NCBI GenBank assembly: GCA_033977085.1
Contig: CP138906.1
Location: forward strand, 3,844,001 to 3,908,000
Direction: 5' to 3'
From: Apirhabdus apintestini
GTDB lineage: Bacteria; Pseudomonadota; Gammaproteobacteria; Enterobacterales; Enterobacteriaceae
DNA length: 64,000 bases
The notes below the pieces were generated by a model. It saw nothing but the letters and a program-made list of their open reading frames with translations, was not told the DNA's origin and searched no databases. The translations under genes were made by a program, and so were the position numbers. Every line of letters begins with the position of its first letter. Within the stretch, counting starts at the first letter, position 1. Below, one piece after another: positions 27,169-36,341 of this stretch.

Positions 27169-28068
27169 TTACCCCTCGAAATGCCCGTCCATCTGTGAGC
27201 GGATGGCTTCTGCCAACTGCTCATAACGGTTACGCAGCGGCGAGCCAGGGCGATAAACTAAGCCAACGGTACGTTTGGGCTCAGGCTTATAGCACGGTAG
27301 ATACACCACACCATCACGCTGGCGCTCCTGCGGCACAGAAAGCGCAGGCAAGAGAGTAATTCCGCTTCCGGCTGCCACCATATTGCGTAATGTCTCAAGG
27401 CTGGTTGCACGGAAATGGGTATCTTCGTCGGCCCCGGCTTCGAAGCAAAATCCCATCGCCTGGTCGCGTAAACAGTGCCCATCTTCCAGCATCAGCAATT
27501 TTTCACCGGCCAAATCAGACATTGGCACCCGATCGCGCCCAGCCCACGGATGATCTTGATAGATAGCCAGCGACATAGGCTCATCAAACAGCGGCACTTC
27601 AATAAACGATTCGCTTTCTTTAACCAACGCCAGTATCGCGCAATCCAGTTTACCGCTATCAAGCTGGGCCAAAAGTTGATGCGTTTGCGCTTCATGCAAA
27701 TACATCTCTAATTTCGGGAAAGCCTGATGCAGCATAGGAATAATATGGGGTAACAGATAAGGGCCTACGGTGGGAATTAGCCCTATATGGAGAGGTCCGG
27801 ACATGGTTTCGCCTTGCTGACTCGCCATCTCTTTAAGTACTTTTACTTCGCGCAATACGGTTCGCGCCTGATCCACCAGCAATAAGCCAGCCTGAGTGAA
27901 CAGAACTTTACGGCTGGTTCGTTCCAGCAACATAACGCCAAGCTCATCCTCAAGTTTACGGATTTGCCCGCTCAATGTGGGCTGACTCACGTGGCAAGCA
28001 TCAGCCGCACGACGAAAATGTCGGTGCTCTGCAAGGGCCACCAGATACTCAAGATCACGAATATTCAT
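27169..28068 (-). CDS. oxyR: peroxide-sensing regulator OxyR
   Basis: LysR-type activator of catalase, ahpCF, dps and oxyS. The start at 28068 follows GGAGGAT and gives MNIRDLEYLVALAEHRHF; the longer reading from 28098 is rejected. The helix-turn-helix is FRRAADACHVSQPTLSGQIR. The redox pair is present in EDGHCLRDQAMGFCFEAG, corresponding to Cys199 and Cys208 of E. coli. 299 residues, slightly shorter than the E. coli 305, ending at MDGHFEG. Intact, unlike most neighbours. The divergent oxyS gene and OxyR-type sites lie upstream. Confidence 0.95.
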   Translation of the reverse strand: MNIRDLEYLVALAEHRHFRRAADACHVSQPTLSGQIRKLEDELGVMLLERTSRKVLFTQAGLLLVDQARTVLREVKVLKEMASQQGETMSGPLHIGLIPTVGPYLLPHIIPMLHQAFPKLEMYLHEAQTHQLLAQLDSGKLDCAILALVKESESFIEVPLFDEPMSLAIYQDHPWAGRDRVPMSDLAGEKLLMLEDGHCLRDQAMGFCFEAGADEDTHFRATSLETLRNMVAAGSGITLLPALSVPQERQRDGVVYLPCYKPEPKRTVGLVYRPGSPLRNRYEQLAEAIRSQMDGHFEG

Positions 28069-28102
28069 TGCTAATCCTCCGCCATCATGATAGTTCATGA
28101 CG

Positions 28103-28135
28103 ATAGAAATGATAGCAATTTATGACTATCCCTAT
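28103..28135. promoter_or_regulatory. probable OxyR binding site between oxyR and oxyS
   Basis: Two ATAG motifs (28103, 28112) and two inverted CTAT motifs (28126, 28132) lie between the divergent oxyR and oxyS. This is the tetrameric half-site pattern of OxyR operators, although the spacing is not the textbook one. Confidence 0.5.
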
Positions 28136-28194
28136 CAAGGATTCTAATGAATAATCCCCTGCAACCAGAAACAATATTGATTACATCCCTTAAT

Positions 28195-28306
28195 AAAGGT
28201 TTCTGATGCTACCTTCTGAAGTTTCGGCTAAATGCAGCCACACGATTCCGATGAAGAGCTAATAGCCAACGTGAATCTTTGCGGACAGTAATGTCCGCTT
28301 TTTTTA
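28195..28306 (+). ncRNA. oxyS: OxyS small regulatory RNA
   Basis: Divergent from oxyR, as in E. coli. The 3' part reads GCCAACGTGAATCTTTGCGGA, close to the E. coli OxyS text GCCAACGTGAACTTTTGCGGA, and ends in a GCGGACA / TGTCCGC hairpin with seven T (28281-28306). The 5' end is uncertain; I place it to give a length near the 109 nt of E. coli. OxyS is an Hfq-dependent RNA induced by peroxide. Confidence 0.75.
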
Positions 28307-28563
28307 TTACTAGAGTTCTACACCCGTAACGTATTTCATATTATTCCAAATAGCATCAAATATACGAATAAAAAAAGACTTCCACCATCATCAGTCCATA
28401 AAGAAAAATAACGATAGAAATCCCTTTAATAAACATCCATATTTATAAAAAATGAATACTCACTATTTTTATAAAACAATCCATTGTAAATAATGAAGTA
28501 AGAATCAACTCAACTTGTTATAGTGAATTAATAACTTATTTGCTGTACTTTTATAAATTTGCT

Positions 28564-28899
28564 TTAAGCCGATTTCCCGGGCATGCCTTTCATTAGACCA
28601 TAAATCATATCTGAAGCAATTTTCAATCCACGATCGTACCCAATGAATGGCCCGATAACCGCACCAGCAGCAGCACCAAGGAATGCACCGCCAACCATCC
28701 CCGCCAGCGCGGTTAAGCCACCGCCAATACCGACTAAATCATGTTTAAAAGCAGCACTGCCGCCTTGAATAGCCAGAAGCCAGCTCACTAATACCGCCCC
28801 GCCAAGCGAACAAATTACTCCCTCGCCAATATTGGCTCCTATATTGTCACCATATGCACCTGCAACACAGCAGATTTCGCCCGCATTTAACTCACGCAT
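28564..28899 (-). CDS. class II microcin-like precursor peptide A1
   Basis: Intact 111-residue peptide. ATG 28899 follows AAGGA and opens with MRELNAGEICCVAGA, the form of the double-glycine leader of class II microcins (colicin V leader MRTLTLNELDSVSGG). The expected cut is after the GA. The rest is a very hydrophobic, glycine- and alanine-rich core (GGGLTALAGMVGGAFLGAAAG) with several GxxxG-type zippers, ending KGMPGKSA. It lies 49 bp downstream of peptide A2 on the same strand, between oxyS and argH. No immunity or export gene is recognisable nearby. The antibacterial role is inferred from the leader and composition only. Confidence 0.65.
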   Translation of the reverse strand: MRELNAGEICCVAGAYGDNIGANIGEGVICSLGGAVLVSWLLAIQGGSAAFKHDLVGIGGGLTALAGMVGGAFLGAAAGAVIGPFIGYDRGLKIASDMIYGLMKGMPGKSA

Positions 28900-28948
28900 G
28901 ATAATCATTCCTTGAAAATAATAGGTTAATATAATAAGCAAAAATGAA

Positions 28949-29272
28949 TTACTTAACGCCGCCGGCCATCATATTTTTCACCGCATCAATAGCATGCTGG
29001 TATACATAATCGAAAGGAACTAATAACCCACCTACCGCGCCACCAATACCGCCAATAATCCCACCACCGGCAGCTCCAACCAATTGACCTATCAGACTTA
29101 ATCCCCAAACCCCCGTTGCATCACCGCCACGGTTATAGCCAATCACAGCGCCATTCATTGCCGCAACGGTTGCCGCCAGAATAGAGCCACCAAGGCGGCT
29201 TACGATTTGTTCAGGTGTTAATGGTGCACCACCTGATACAGAGATCACTTCATCAACGTTTAGTTCACGCAT
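28949..29272 (-). CDS. class II microcin-like precursor peptide A2
   Basis: Intact 107-residue peptide, ATG 29272 after AAGGAAAG. The leader MRELNVDEVISVSGG is a canonical double-glycine leader, expected to be removed by a C39-peptidase ABC exporter. The predicted core starts APLTPEQIVSRLGG and holds long Gly/Ala stretches (GQLVGAAGGGIIGGIGGAVG) suited to membrane helices. The C-terminus is VKNMMAGGVK. It forms a two-gene unit with A1, with similar leaders but dissimilar cores, as in two-peptide bacteriocins. Whether it is a toxin, an immunity factor or a signal cannot be told from the sequence. Confidence 0.65.
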   Translation of the reverse strand: MRELNVDEVISVSGGAPLTPEQIVSRLGGSILAATVAAMNGAVIGYNRGGDATGVWGLSLIGQLVGAAGGGIIGGIGGAVGGLLVPFDYVYQHAIDAVKNMMAGGVK

Positions 29273-30263
29273 ATTTCTTTCCTTGATAAGAAAAATTATA
29301 TCCTTGAGAGTACACCGTCAGAAGCTTCGATTATTTGAATCATATCCTCTGAACCGTATTTAATATCCCAGCCCGTGTACAAAACGACTATAGAAAAAAT
29401 TATTTTTATGTGGCAAATTTGATTGCCTTGTTAAATAAAAAATAGATTTACTTATGCATAATAAGAGGGCGAAAAAATAGAGTTAAATTAAACCATAAAC
29501 TTTAATTAGCCACTCACTAATAAGTAGATGTCTTTGAAAAAACCAATGGGAATAATACATACACAACAGCCATTATATACAAAAATAAATGAACACCTTT
29601 AACCCCCTGCAACCCCGGCTGATAAATCACGGAAATAAATCAATAAAAAACAACAAGTTAACTTCATTAATCTTTTTCCCCTCGTAGGGATAAAATATAA
29701 ACCCTCTCTATAAAGCAGAAATATTGTTTAGCTTCATAAGCACCAGACGGGCTGTGATTTAATAAACATATTAAAAGATAGTTCTATAACGTTATAATTC
29801 AACTTCATTTTTTATTTACCATCAAAATATCCCAGCTAAGTTAAGAACCAGTAAACAAATATATTTTTTGTATGTTTTACACCTAAACTCACGCTGTTTA
29901 TTAACTCAAATATAGTCACAAATACGCCTATCTCACGAAAAATATAGATAAAAATAACACCAGAATGAATTCATGCGATCAATGGATTAGGTAAAATTTG
30001 ATAAGAAATTTTTCAAGAAGATCGTTTTTTACGGGTTATGCTTAAAAAGACACAGCGCTGTATACGGTGAGGCTGGATAGTAGCAGTAAAAAACGATCGT
30101 TATGGAAGGAGGTATTTCTCTCCAGGGGGCACCAGCGCATGTATGAATAAGGAAGTAAAAGAAGGCTAGTGGTGGCTTAGTCGATAGCAGATAACTTTTA
30201 GTTGGCAATAAATAGCACCGATCTTACCAATATCGCTCGGTGCTATGCGCGTGCGCTAAATGT
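29273..30263. other. long AT-rich intergenic region
   Basis: Nearly 1 kb between peptide A2 and argH with no open frame I would support. Low GC compared with the flanking argH. It contains a perfect 13-bp inverted repeat (30020-30032 with 30086-30098). It may carry the promoter for the A2-A1 unit, and it looks like horizontally acquired or decayed DNA. Confidence 0.5.
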
Positions 30264-31632
30264 TTAAACGCGCCTGGCGAATTCCAGTGCTTTGGCAACT
30301 TGTTCACCTGAGACGCCGCCCTGAGCGTTTCGCTTATCCAGACAGGATTGAAGTGAGAGCGCAGGATAAACATCCTCATCAATAACGGAGCTAAATCGCT
30401 GTAATTCCTGTAACGTCAATGCTTCCAGCGGTTTTCCCTGAGCAATAGCCTCTACAACAACTTCACCGACAATGTGGTGCGCCTCACGAAAGGGGACGCC
30501 CCGGGCGACCAAATAATCAGCCAGCTTCAGTTGCGTTGGCATAACCTTGTTGAGCCGCCTCTTCACAGCGTTCACGCCGTAGCTGGATCCCCTCCAGCGT
30601 CAATTCCGCCATATGCAGGCATTCAAACCAAGTGTCCAGCGCATCAAATAATCCTTCCTTATCTTCCTGCATATCTTTGTTATAGGCTAGCGGAAGGCCT
30701 TTCAGCGTCATCATCATCCCGGTCAACGCTCCTTGCACACGTCCACACTTGCCGCGAATCAGTTCCAGCGCGTCTGGGTTTTTCTTCTGCGGCATGAGTG
30801 AAGAACCCGAGGTAACGCTATCTGATAATTCAATAAATCCCGCCTCACCGGTGTTGAAGAAGATGAGGTCTTCAGCAAAACGTGAAAGATGGACCATACC
30901 AATGGCCGCCGCAGAGAGCAGTTCCAGCACGTGATCGCGATCGGACACGCTATCCAGACTGTTTCGCGTCGCCGAGGCGAATCCCAGCCAGCCAGCTAAC
31001 TGCTCCCTGTCGATGTTATAGGCCGTTCCCGCCAGCGCGCCGCAGCCGAGCGGGCTGATATCCAGCCGCGTTAACGCATCCTGCAACCGGCTCTCGTCCC
31101 GCACCAGCATCTCCACATAAGCCAGGCACCAGTGCGCAAAAGTGACCGGTTGCGCACGCTGCAGGTGCGTATATCCCGGCATTACGACATCCATATTCTC
31201 ACCGGCTGTTGCAATTAACGCAGATTGCATACTCCGACAGGCTGCCAGCAGGCTCTGCAACCTGAGCTTTACACCATAGCTTGAGATCGGTGGCCACCTG
31301 ATCGTTACGGCTACGGCCGGTATGAAGTTTTTACCCAAATCGCCGACTTTATCGATCAGTTGCCCTTCAACCCAACTATGAATATCCTCAGCGCCGCTCG
31401 ATAAAATTTGCTCAGGGCTCTCCCGCACTTCGCTCAGCAAATCATTCAGGGCGTTTTCAAGCTGTTGCTGCTCCATTTCACTCAGAACCTGCACGCTCAG
31501 GAGCGCTTTCGACCAGGCAATGGAACCTTCGATATCCTGCTCGGCCAGGCGATAATCAAAACGCAAAGAATCATTAAACAGTTTAAACCGCCGATCGGCT
31601 GCCTGAGTAAAACGCCCGCCCCAAAGTGCCAT
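30264..31632 (-). pseudogene. argH: argininosuccinate lyase, three indels
   Basis: Last step of arginine synthesis, releasing fumarate. It starts MALWGGRFTQAADRRFK; the signature GSSLMPQKKNPD and the preceding SDSVTSG are present. About 35 residues near 31255-31335 are out of frame: one A is lost (A6 to A5, KKLHTGRSRNDQV expected) and one C gained after AGC (AELLAACR expected). The open frame survives but the substrate-binding SRNDQ segment is destroyed. A third change near 30525, a gained G in AAGCTGG (ATELADYLVARG expected), shifts the C-terminal 100 residues. Corrected length matches E. coli, 457. It follows argG. Confidence 0.9.
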
Positions 31633-31738
31633 AATTATGCTCCGTTAAATTCCATGCCGGACCTGTATTGGCCGCTCGCACGGTGAACGGCCAACAGTAA
31701 AATAGTCGCGATGCTAATCTGCATCGCGATTCCTCGAT

Positions 31739-32951
31739 TTATTGCTTTTCATTCAGTGCGCGAATGCGCGATGACAGGGAGAAAAGACGAATAAAGCCGC
31801 CCGCATGGCTGTGATCGTACACATCGTCTTCACCAAAGGTGGCAAAATCTTCGTTATACAGACTATTAGGAGATTTTTCTGGATCGCAGTGACCTGGCCC
31901 TTATACAACCGCAAAACCACCTCGCCGTTCACCTCTTCAGCCAGAGATTCAGCCGCAGCCTGTAATGAGCGGCGCAGCGGCGCAAACCAGCGGCCATCAT
32001 AAATCACATACGACATTTCAAGGCCCAGTTGTTCACGCCATTTAAAACAGTCGCGATCCAGCACCAGTTGCTCAACTCCACGCAGCGCCGCCATCATAAT
32101 GGTGCCCCAGGCGTTTCATAACAACCGCGCGATTTAATGCCAACCAGCCGGTTCTCAACAATATCCACGCGCCCAACGCCGTGTTTCGCACCAATCTGAT
32201 TTAGCATCTCCAGGCACTGAAACGGCGTAAGCGTTTTGCCATTTACCGCGACAACACGACCTTTTTCAACGCTCACCGTTACCTCTTCAGGCTCGTCCGG
32301 CGCGTTTAGAGGATCGACGGTCCACACCCAGCAATCTTTATTGGCCGCGTTCCACGGGCTTTCCAGTACGCCGCCTTCGGTAGAAATATGCCAGGCGTTT
32401 TCATCACGGCTATAAATTTTTTCGAGCGTTGCGGTAGTTGGAATATCGCGCTCTTTTAGGTAATCCAGCAGCGCCTCGCGTGAGCGCAAATCCCATTCAC
32501 GCCATGGCGCAATCACTTTTAGCTCTGGTGCCAGCGCCGCCCATGCGGACTCAAAACGCACCTGATCGTTACCTTTACCGGTAGCACCGTGACATAACGC
32601 ATCTGCACCCACTTTATGTGCGATATCCACTAACGCTTTCGCGATCAGCGGGCGCGCCATCGAGGTGCCCAGCAGGTAGCTGCCTTCATACAGCGCGCCG
32701 GTCTGTAATACCGGATAAACATAATCGCGAATAAATGTCTCACGCAAATCAACGACGTAGCACTCACTGGCACCGGAGCGCAGCGCTTTCTGTTCAACGC
32801 CGTGTAAATCATCGCGGTCCTGCCCAATATCCACCACGCAGGCGATGACTTCGCAGCCGTCATAATTCTCCTTGAGCCACGGAATAATCGCCGAGGTATC
32901 CAGTCCGCCTGAATAGGCGAGAACCACTTTCTTAATGCCGTGATTTTTCAT
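31739..32951 (-). pseudogene. argG: argininosuccinate synthase, two frameshifts
   Basis: Joins citrulline and aspartate using ATP. The N-terminal KKVVLAYSGGLDTSAIIPWL holds the ATP pyrophosphatase loop; CHGATGKGNDQVRFE and ENRLVGIKSRGCYETPG are further conserved segments. The corrected length of about 403 residues is the shorter form of the enzyme, not the 447-residue E. coli K-12 form, whose gene lies elsewhere in K-12. Breaks: G5 to G4 near 32104 (ETPGGTIMMAALRG) and A6 to A5 near 31872 (AIQKKSPNSLYNED). It ends RIRALNEKQ. It lies between argB and argH in an argCBGH operon. Confidence 0.9.
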
Positions 32952-32977
32952 ATTTGTTCCTTCAGAATGCTATTAAC

Positions 32978-33750
32978 TTATGCCAGTATCCGGGTGCCAA
33001 TCGCCACGCCGTTGAATAAAGAGGGGAGCAGCTCAGCGTGGCGCCACGAGGCTATATCTACCGGCCGTCCTAATGTCCGCGCCGCTTCCAGCGCCGCATT
33101 TACTTTTACAACCATTCCATCGGTAATAATCCCTTGTGCAATTAGGACATCAGCCTGCGCAGCACTGACTTCGGCGATACGCTGCCCTTTGCCATCGAGA
33201 ATACCGCTCACATCAGACAGCAGCACCAGATCCGCTTTCAGCGTCGCCGCCAGCGCCGTTGCCGCCTGATCGGCATTAACGTTCATGAGCGCACCGTCGT
33301 CAGTAATGCCGATAGAAGCCACTATTGGTAAAAAGCCTGCGTCCAGTAAGCCGCTTAGCAGCGCTGACGCACCTGGCTGCGCGCGACCTACGTGGCCAAG
33401 CTCATCATCATATTGCGTAACCTTAACGCTATCACCATCGCTGAGGCACAGGCCAACGGCCTGGATGCCATGTCGTTTTGCGCGGGCTAGCAGAGTTTTA
33501 TTTGCCGTTCCGGCCAGAGCGCCGGTAATAATGTCAATCTGATCCGCCGGCGTGATACGCAGCCCATTCTTTTTTGTACCGGCAATGCCAGCTTTTTCAT
33601 TAGCTCATCGACTACGCAGCCACCGCCGTGAACGATCGCTAGCGGGCGCGCCCGATCGCTGCGCCAGGCAACCAGCGCCTCAAACAGGCGGGTTAGCGCG
33701 TCTTCACTGTCCAAAAGCACGCCACCTAATTTGATAATTAATGGACTCAT
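32978..33750 (-). pseudogene. argB: acetylglutamate kinase, one frameshift
   Basis: Phosphorylates N-acetylglutamate, second step of the acetylated arginine route. It starts MSPLIIKLGGVLLDSE with the Lys-Gly-Gly nucleotide motif, followed by LAIVHGGGCVVDELM. The C-terminal half holds PIVASIGITDDGALMNVNAD, DLVLLSDVSGILDGKG and ITDGMVVKVNAALEA. One break near 33575: PVQKKNGLRITPADQ needs seven A but six are present. Corrected length is 257 residues, as in E. coli. It is 14 bp downstream of the native argC stop, so clearly in one operon. Confidence 0.9.
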
Positions 33751-33769
33751 CGTTCCCCCGTCGCTTAAA

Positions 33770-34768
33770 TCAGAGACTCAGTTTCCGCAAAACCAAAACG
33801 AATGTTGGCACACTGGATAGCCTGAGCGGCCGCGCCTTTAGTAAATTATCTTCCGCCGCGACGACAATCAGATGCTCCCCGTCTACGGCAAAACCAATGT
33901 CGCAATAAGGTAGCCCAACCACATTGTTAAGCGCCGGGAAAGCCTCGTCATACAGCCTTATCAGCGGCCGATCGCGATAACAGGCCTGATATGCCTGCGC
34001 TACCTGCTCGCGGGTAACGCCAGCGGCAAGACGGCAGGTAATTGTTTCCAGAATACCGCGCGCAAAATCGCCCAAATGCGGCGTAAAGATCACCGGCGTG
34101 CCTAAATGCGTTGCGATTTCCGGACTGTGACGATGCGTAAAGATTCCGTATGGGTGCAGGCTGACTTCACAAAAACTATTGCCAAGCGCAGCTTTGCGCC
34201 CCGCCCCGCTTACCCCACTCACGGCATTAATAACTGGGCGCTGGCGACTATCTAACAGCCCGCCCTCAAGGAGCGGACGCAGCGCTAACTGGGCGGCGGT
34301 GGGATAACATCCCGGTACCGCGATTAACTGCGCTTCTTTAAGTTCGGGCTTGCACCACTCCGCCAGCCCGTATACCGCCTGGGCTAAGAGCTCAGGGTGC
34401 TGATGCGTAAAACCATAATATTTCGGATAAAATTCGACATTGTTAACGCGATAAGCACCGGATAAATCAAATACTACACAATTGGCTGCCAGACACTGCG
34501 GTACAAGATAGTGGCTTACCTCATGCGCCGTTGCCAGAAATACGATATCCGCGTCGGCAGCAAGCGGAGCGATGTCATCCACGCCCACCAGCGGTAGATC
34601 TACGCAGCCTTTTAACCGCGGATGCAAAGAGGAAATATTTTTCCCTGCATCCTGGCTTTGCGCGGATACCGTTAAAGCGGTTATGTTCATAGAGGGGTGA
34701 CGATGGGCATAAGCGGCCAGTTCCGCACCGGTGTAACCGCTTGCGCCTACAATTAGTGTATTCAACAT
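33770..34768 (-). CDS. argC: N-acetyl-gamma-glutamyl-phosphate reductase, altered C-terminus
   Basis: NADPH-dependent third step of arginine synthesis. ATG 34768 gives MLNTLIVGASGYTGAELA with the NADP-binding Gly motif; the extension to 34813 is rejected. The catalytic Cys lies in LIAVPGCYPTAAQLAL, and SGVSGAGRKAA and THRHSPEIATHLG are also conserved. The last 22 residues are out of frame: after EDNLLK the expected GAAAQAIQCANIRFGFAE needs one more A (run near 33840). The native stop would then be at 33765. Removal of a helix at the C-terminus would probably harm the enzyme, if real. It is divergent from argE across ARG boxes. Confidence 0.9.
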   Translation of the reverse strand: MLNTLIVGASGYTGAELAAYAHRHPSMNITALTVSAQSQDAGKNISSLHPRLKGCVDLPLVGVDDIAPLAADADIVFLATAHEVSHYLVPQCLAANCVVFDLSGAYRVNNVEFYPKYYGFTHQHPELLAQAVYGLAEWCKPELKEAQLIAVPGCYPTAAQLALRPLLEGGLLDSRQRPVINAVSGVSGAGRKAALGNSFCEVSLHPYGIFTHRHSPEIATHLGTPVIFTPHLGDFARGILETITCRLAAGVTREQVAQAYQACYRDRPLIRLYDEAFPALNNVVGLPYCDIGFAVDGEHLIVVAAEDNLLKARPLRLSSVPTFVLVLRKLSL

Positions 34769-34882
34769 TAAGCTAAACCTTTTCTCATCAGAAAAAATAC
34801 GCTGGTACCGCACAGGAGGCTAACCATAAGGCACCGAAGTGTATCACCCTTTATGAATACGCTTTTTATTGCCAGCTGTATC

Positions 34883-34920
34883 ATGTATTTTTATTCACTA
34901 TAAATGAATTTTTATTAAAC
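34883..34920. promoter_or_regulatory. ArgR operator (two ARG boxes)
   Basis: Two adjacent boxes, ATGTATTTTTATTCACTA and AATGAATTTTTATTAAAC, separated by 2 bp in the argC-argE divergent region. They resemble the imperfect palindrome consensus WNTGAATWWWWATTCANW. ArgR with arginine would repress both directions, as in E. coli. Confidence 0.85.
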
Positions 34921-34944
34921 ATTGAGTCATGAGGCCTGTCAACC

Positions 34945-36094
34945 GTGAAGAAACAATTACCGCCTTTTATCGAAATTTATCGCACGCTCATCGCCACTCC
35001 CTCTATCAGCGCAACGGAAGCCGCATTAGATCAGAGCAACGCACCGCTCATTGAGCCGCTATCAGGGTGGTTTAACGACTTAGGCTTCGAGGTTGATGTG
35101 CAGCCCGTGCCAGATACGCGTAATAAATTCAATATGCTGGCAAGCGCAGGCAGTGGAAACGGCGGTCTACTCCTGGCCGGGCATACCGATACCGTTCCTT
35201 TTGACGACGGACGCTGGACGCGCGATCCCTTTACACTCACGGAGCACGACAATAAGCTATACGGGCTGGGAAGCGCCGATATGAAAGGCTTTTTTGCTTT
35301 TATTCTGGATGCCCTGCGCGATATCGATGTGCGGGCGCTTAAAAACCGCTGTATATTTTGGCCACTGCGGATGAAGAAACATCCATGGCCGGTGCACGCT
35401 ATTTTGCCTCAACCAGTACACTGCGCCCGGAATGCGCCATTATCGGCGAACCCACATCGCTGCAGCCTATTCGCGCGCATAAAGGCCATCTTTCTACCGC
35501 GATACGCATCCTGGGCGAATCCGGCCATTCAAGCGATCCCGAACGCGGCGTCAACGCTATTGAGTTGATGCATGCCGCCATCGGGCCGGTTCTGGCGCTG
35601 CGAGACGCATTAAAAGAACGCTATTGTTTTGACGCTTTTACCGTGCCCTACCCGACGCTCAACCTGGGGCATATCCACGGCGGCGATGCTTCAAACCGAA
35701 TATGCGCCTGCTGTGAAATGCACATGGATATTCGCCCGCTGCCGGGGATGACATTGAGCGAACTGGATGGATTACTTGCTGAGGCCTTAGCACCGGTAAG
35801 CGAGCGCTGGCCCGGGCGCCTTACCCTGTCTGAATTACATCCACCGATTCCAGGCTACGAATGCCCACCGAATAGCAAACTGGTGCAAGTGGTAGAAAAA
35901 TTGCTGGGCGCGCGCGCAGGCGCAGTAAACTACTGCACTGAAGCGCCGTTTATTCAGGAGATTTGTCCTACGCTGGTACTCGGCCCGGGCTCCATTAATC
36001 AGGCCCATCAGCCAGACGAGTACCGGAAACACGCTTTATTAAACCCACCCGCGAGCTGCTCACACAGGTGATACACCATTTTTGCTGGCATTAA
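34945..36094 (+). pseudogene. argE: acetylornithine deacetylase, two frameshifts
   Basis: Zn-dependent M20-family enzyme releasing ornithine from N-acetylornithine. GTG start at 34945 (KKQLPPFIEIYRTLIATPSI). Metal motifs GLLLAGHTDTVPFDDGRW and GLGSADMKGFFAF are present, as is LATADEETSMAGARYF in the second frame. The C-terminus YCTEAPFIQEICPTLVLGPG is followed by the third-frame tail LETRFIKPTRELLTQVIHHF. Breaks: A6 to A5 near 35343 (RALKKPLYILAT) and a lost T near 36023 (EYLETRF). Corrected length about 383, as in E. coli. It is divergent from argC. Confidence 0.9.
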
Positions 36095-36341
36095 TTTTTC
36101 TCAGCTTGCTAACGCTTTTTCAGCGAATGTCGATGAGTAAAATTGATATCGACGTTCACGCCATAAATCTTCCTCGTTCTTATGCTGAAGCGATTTCGCC
36201 CTCATTGACGAATCCGGTGTTACATGGCTTTATAAAAGACGGCAATGCCCCTTCAGGGCAACAGGAAAATGAATAAAAGCGATAACGTTAAACCGCGGGC
36301 TGCGGTTTCCGAATTCACGGGTAAAGGGTGTCTGGGGCCAT

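Noticed and set aside
36082..36276. 64-codon frame before ppc
   Set aside because: Overlaps the corrected argE end and has no family or ribosome site; probably the ppc leader.
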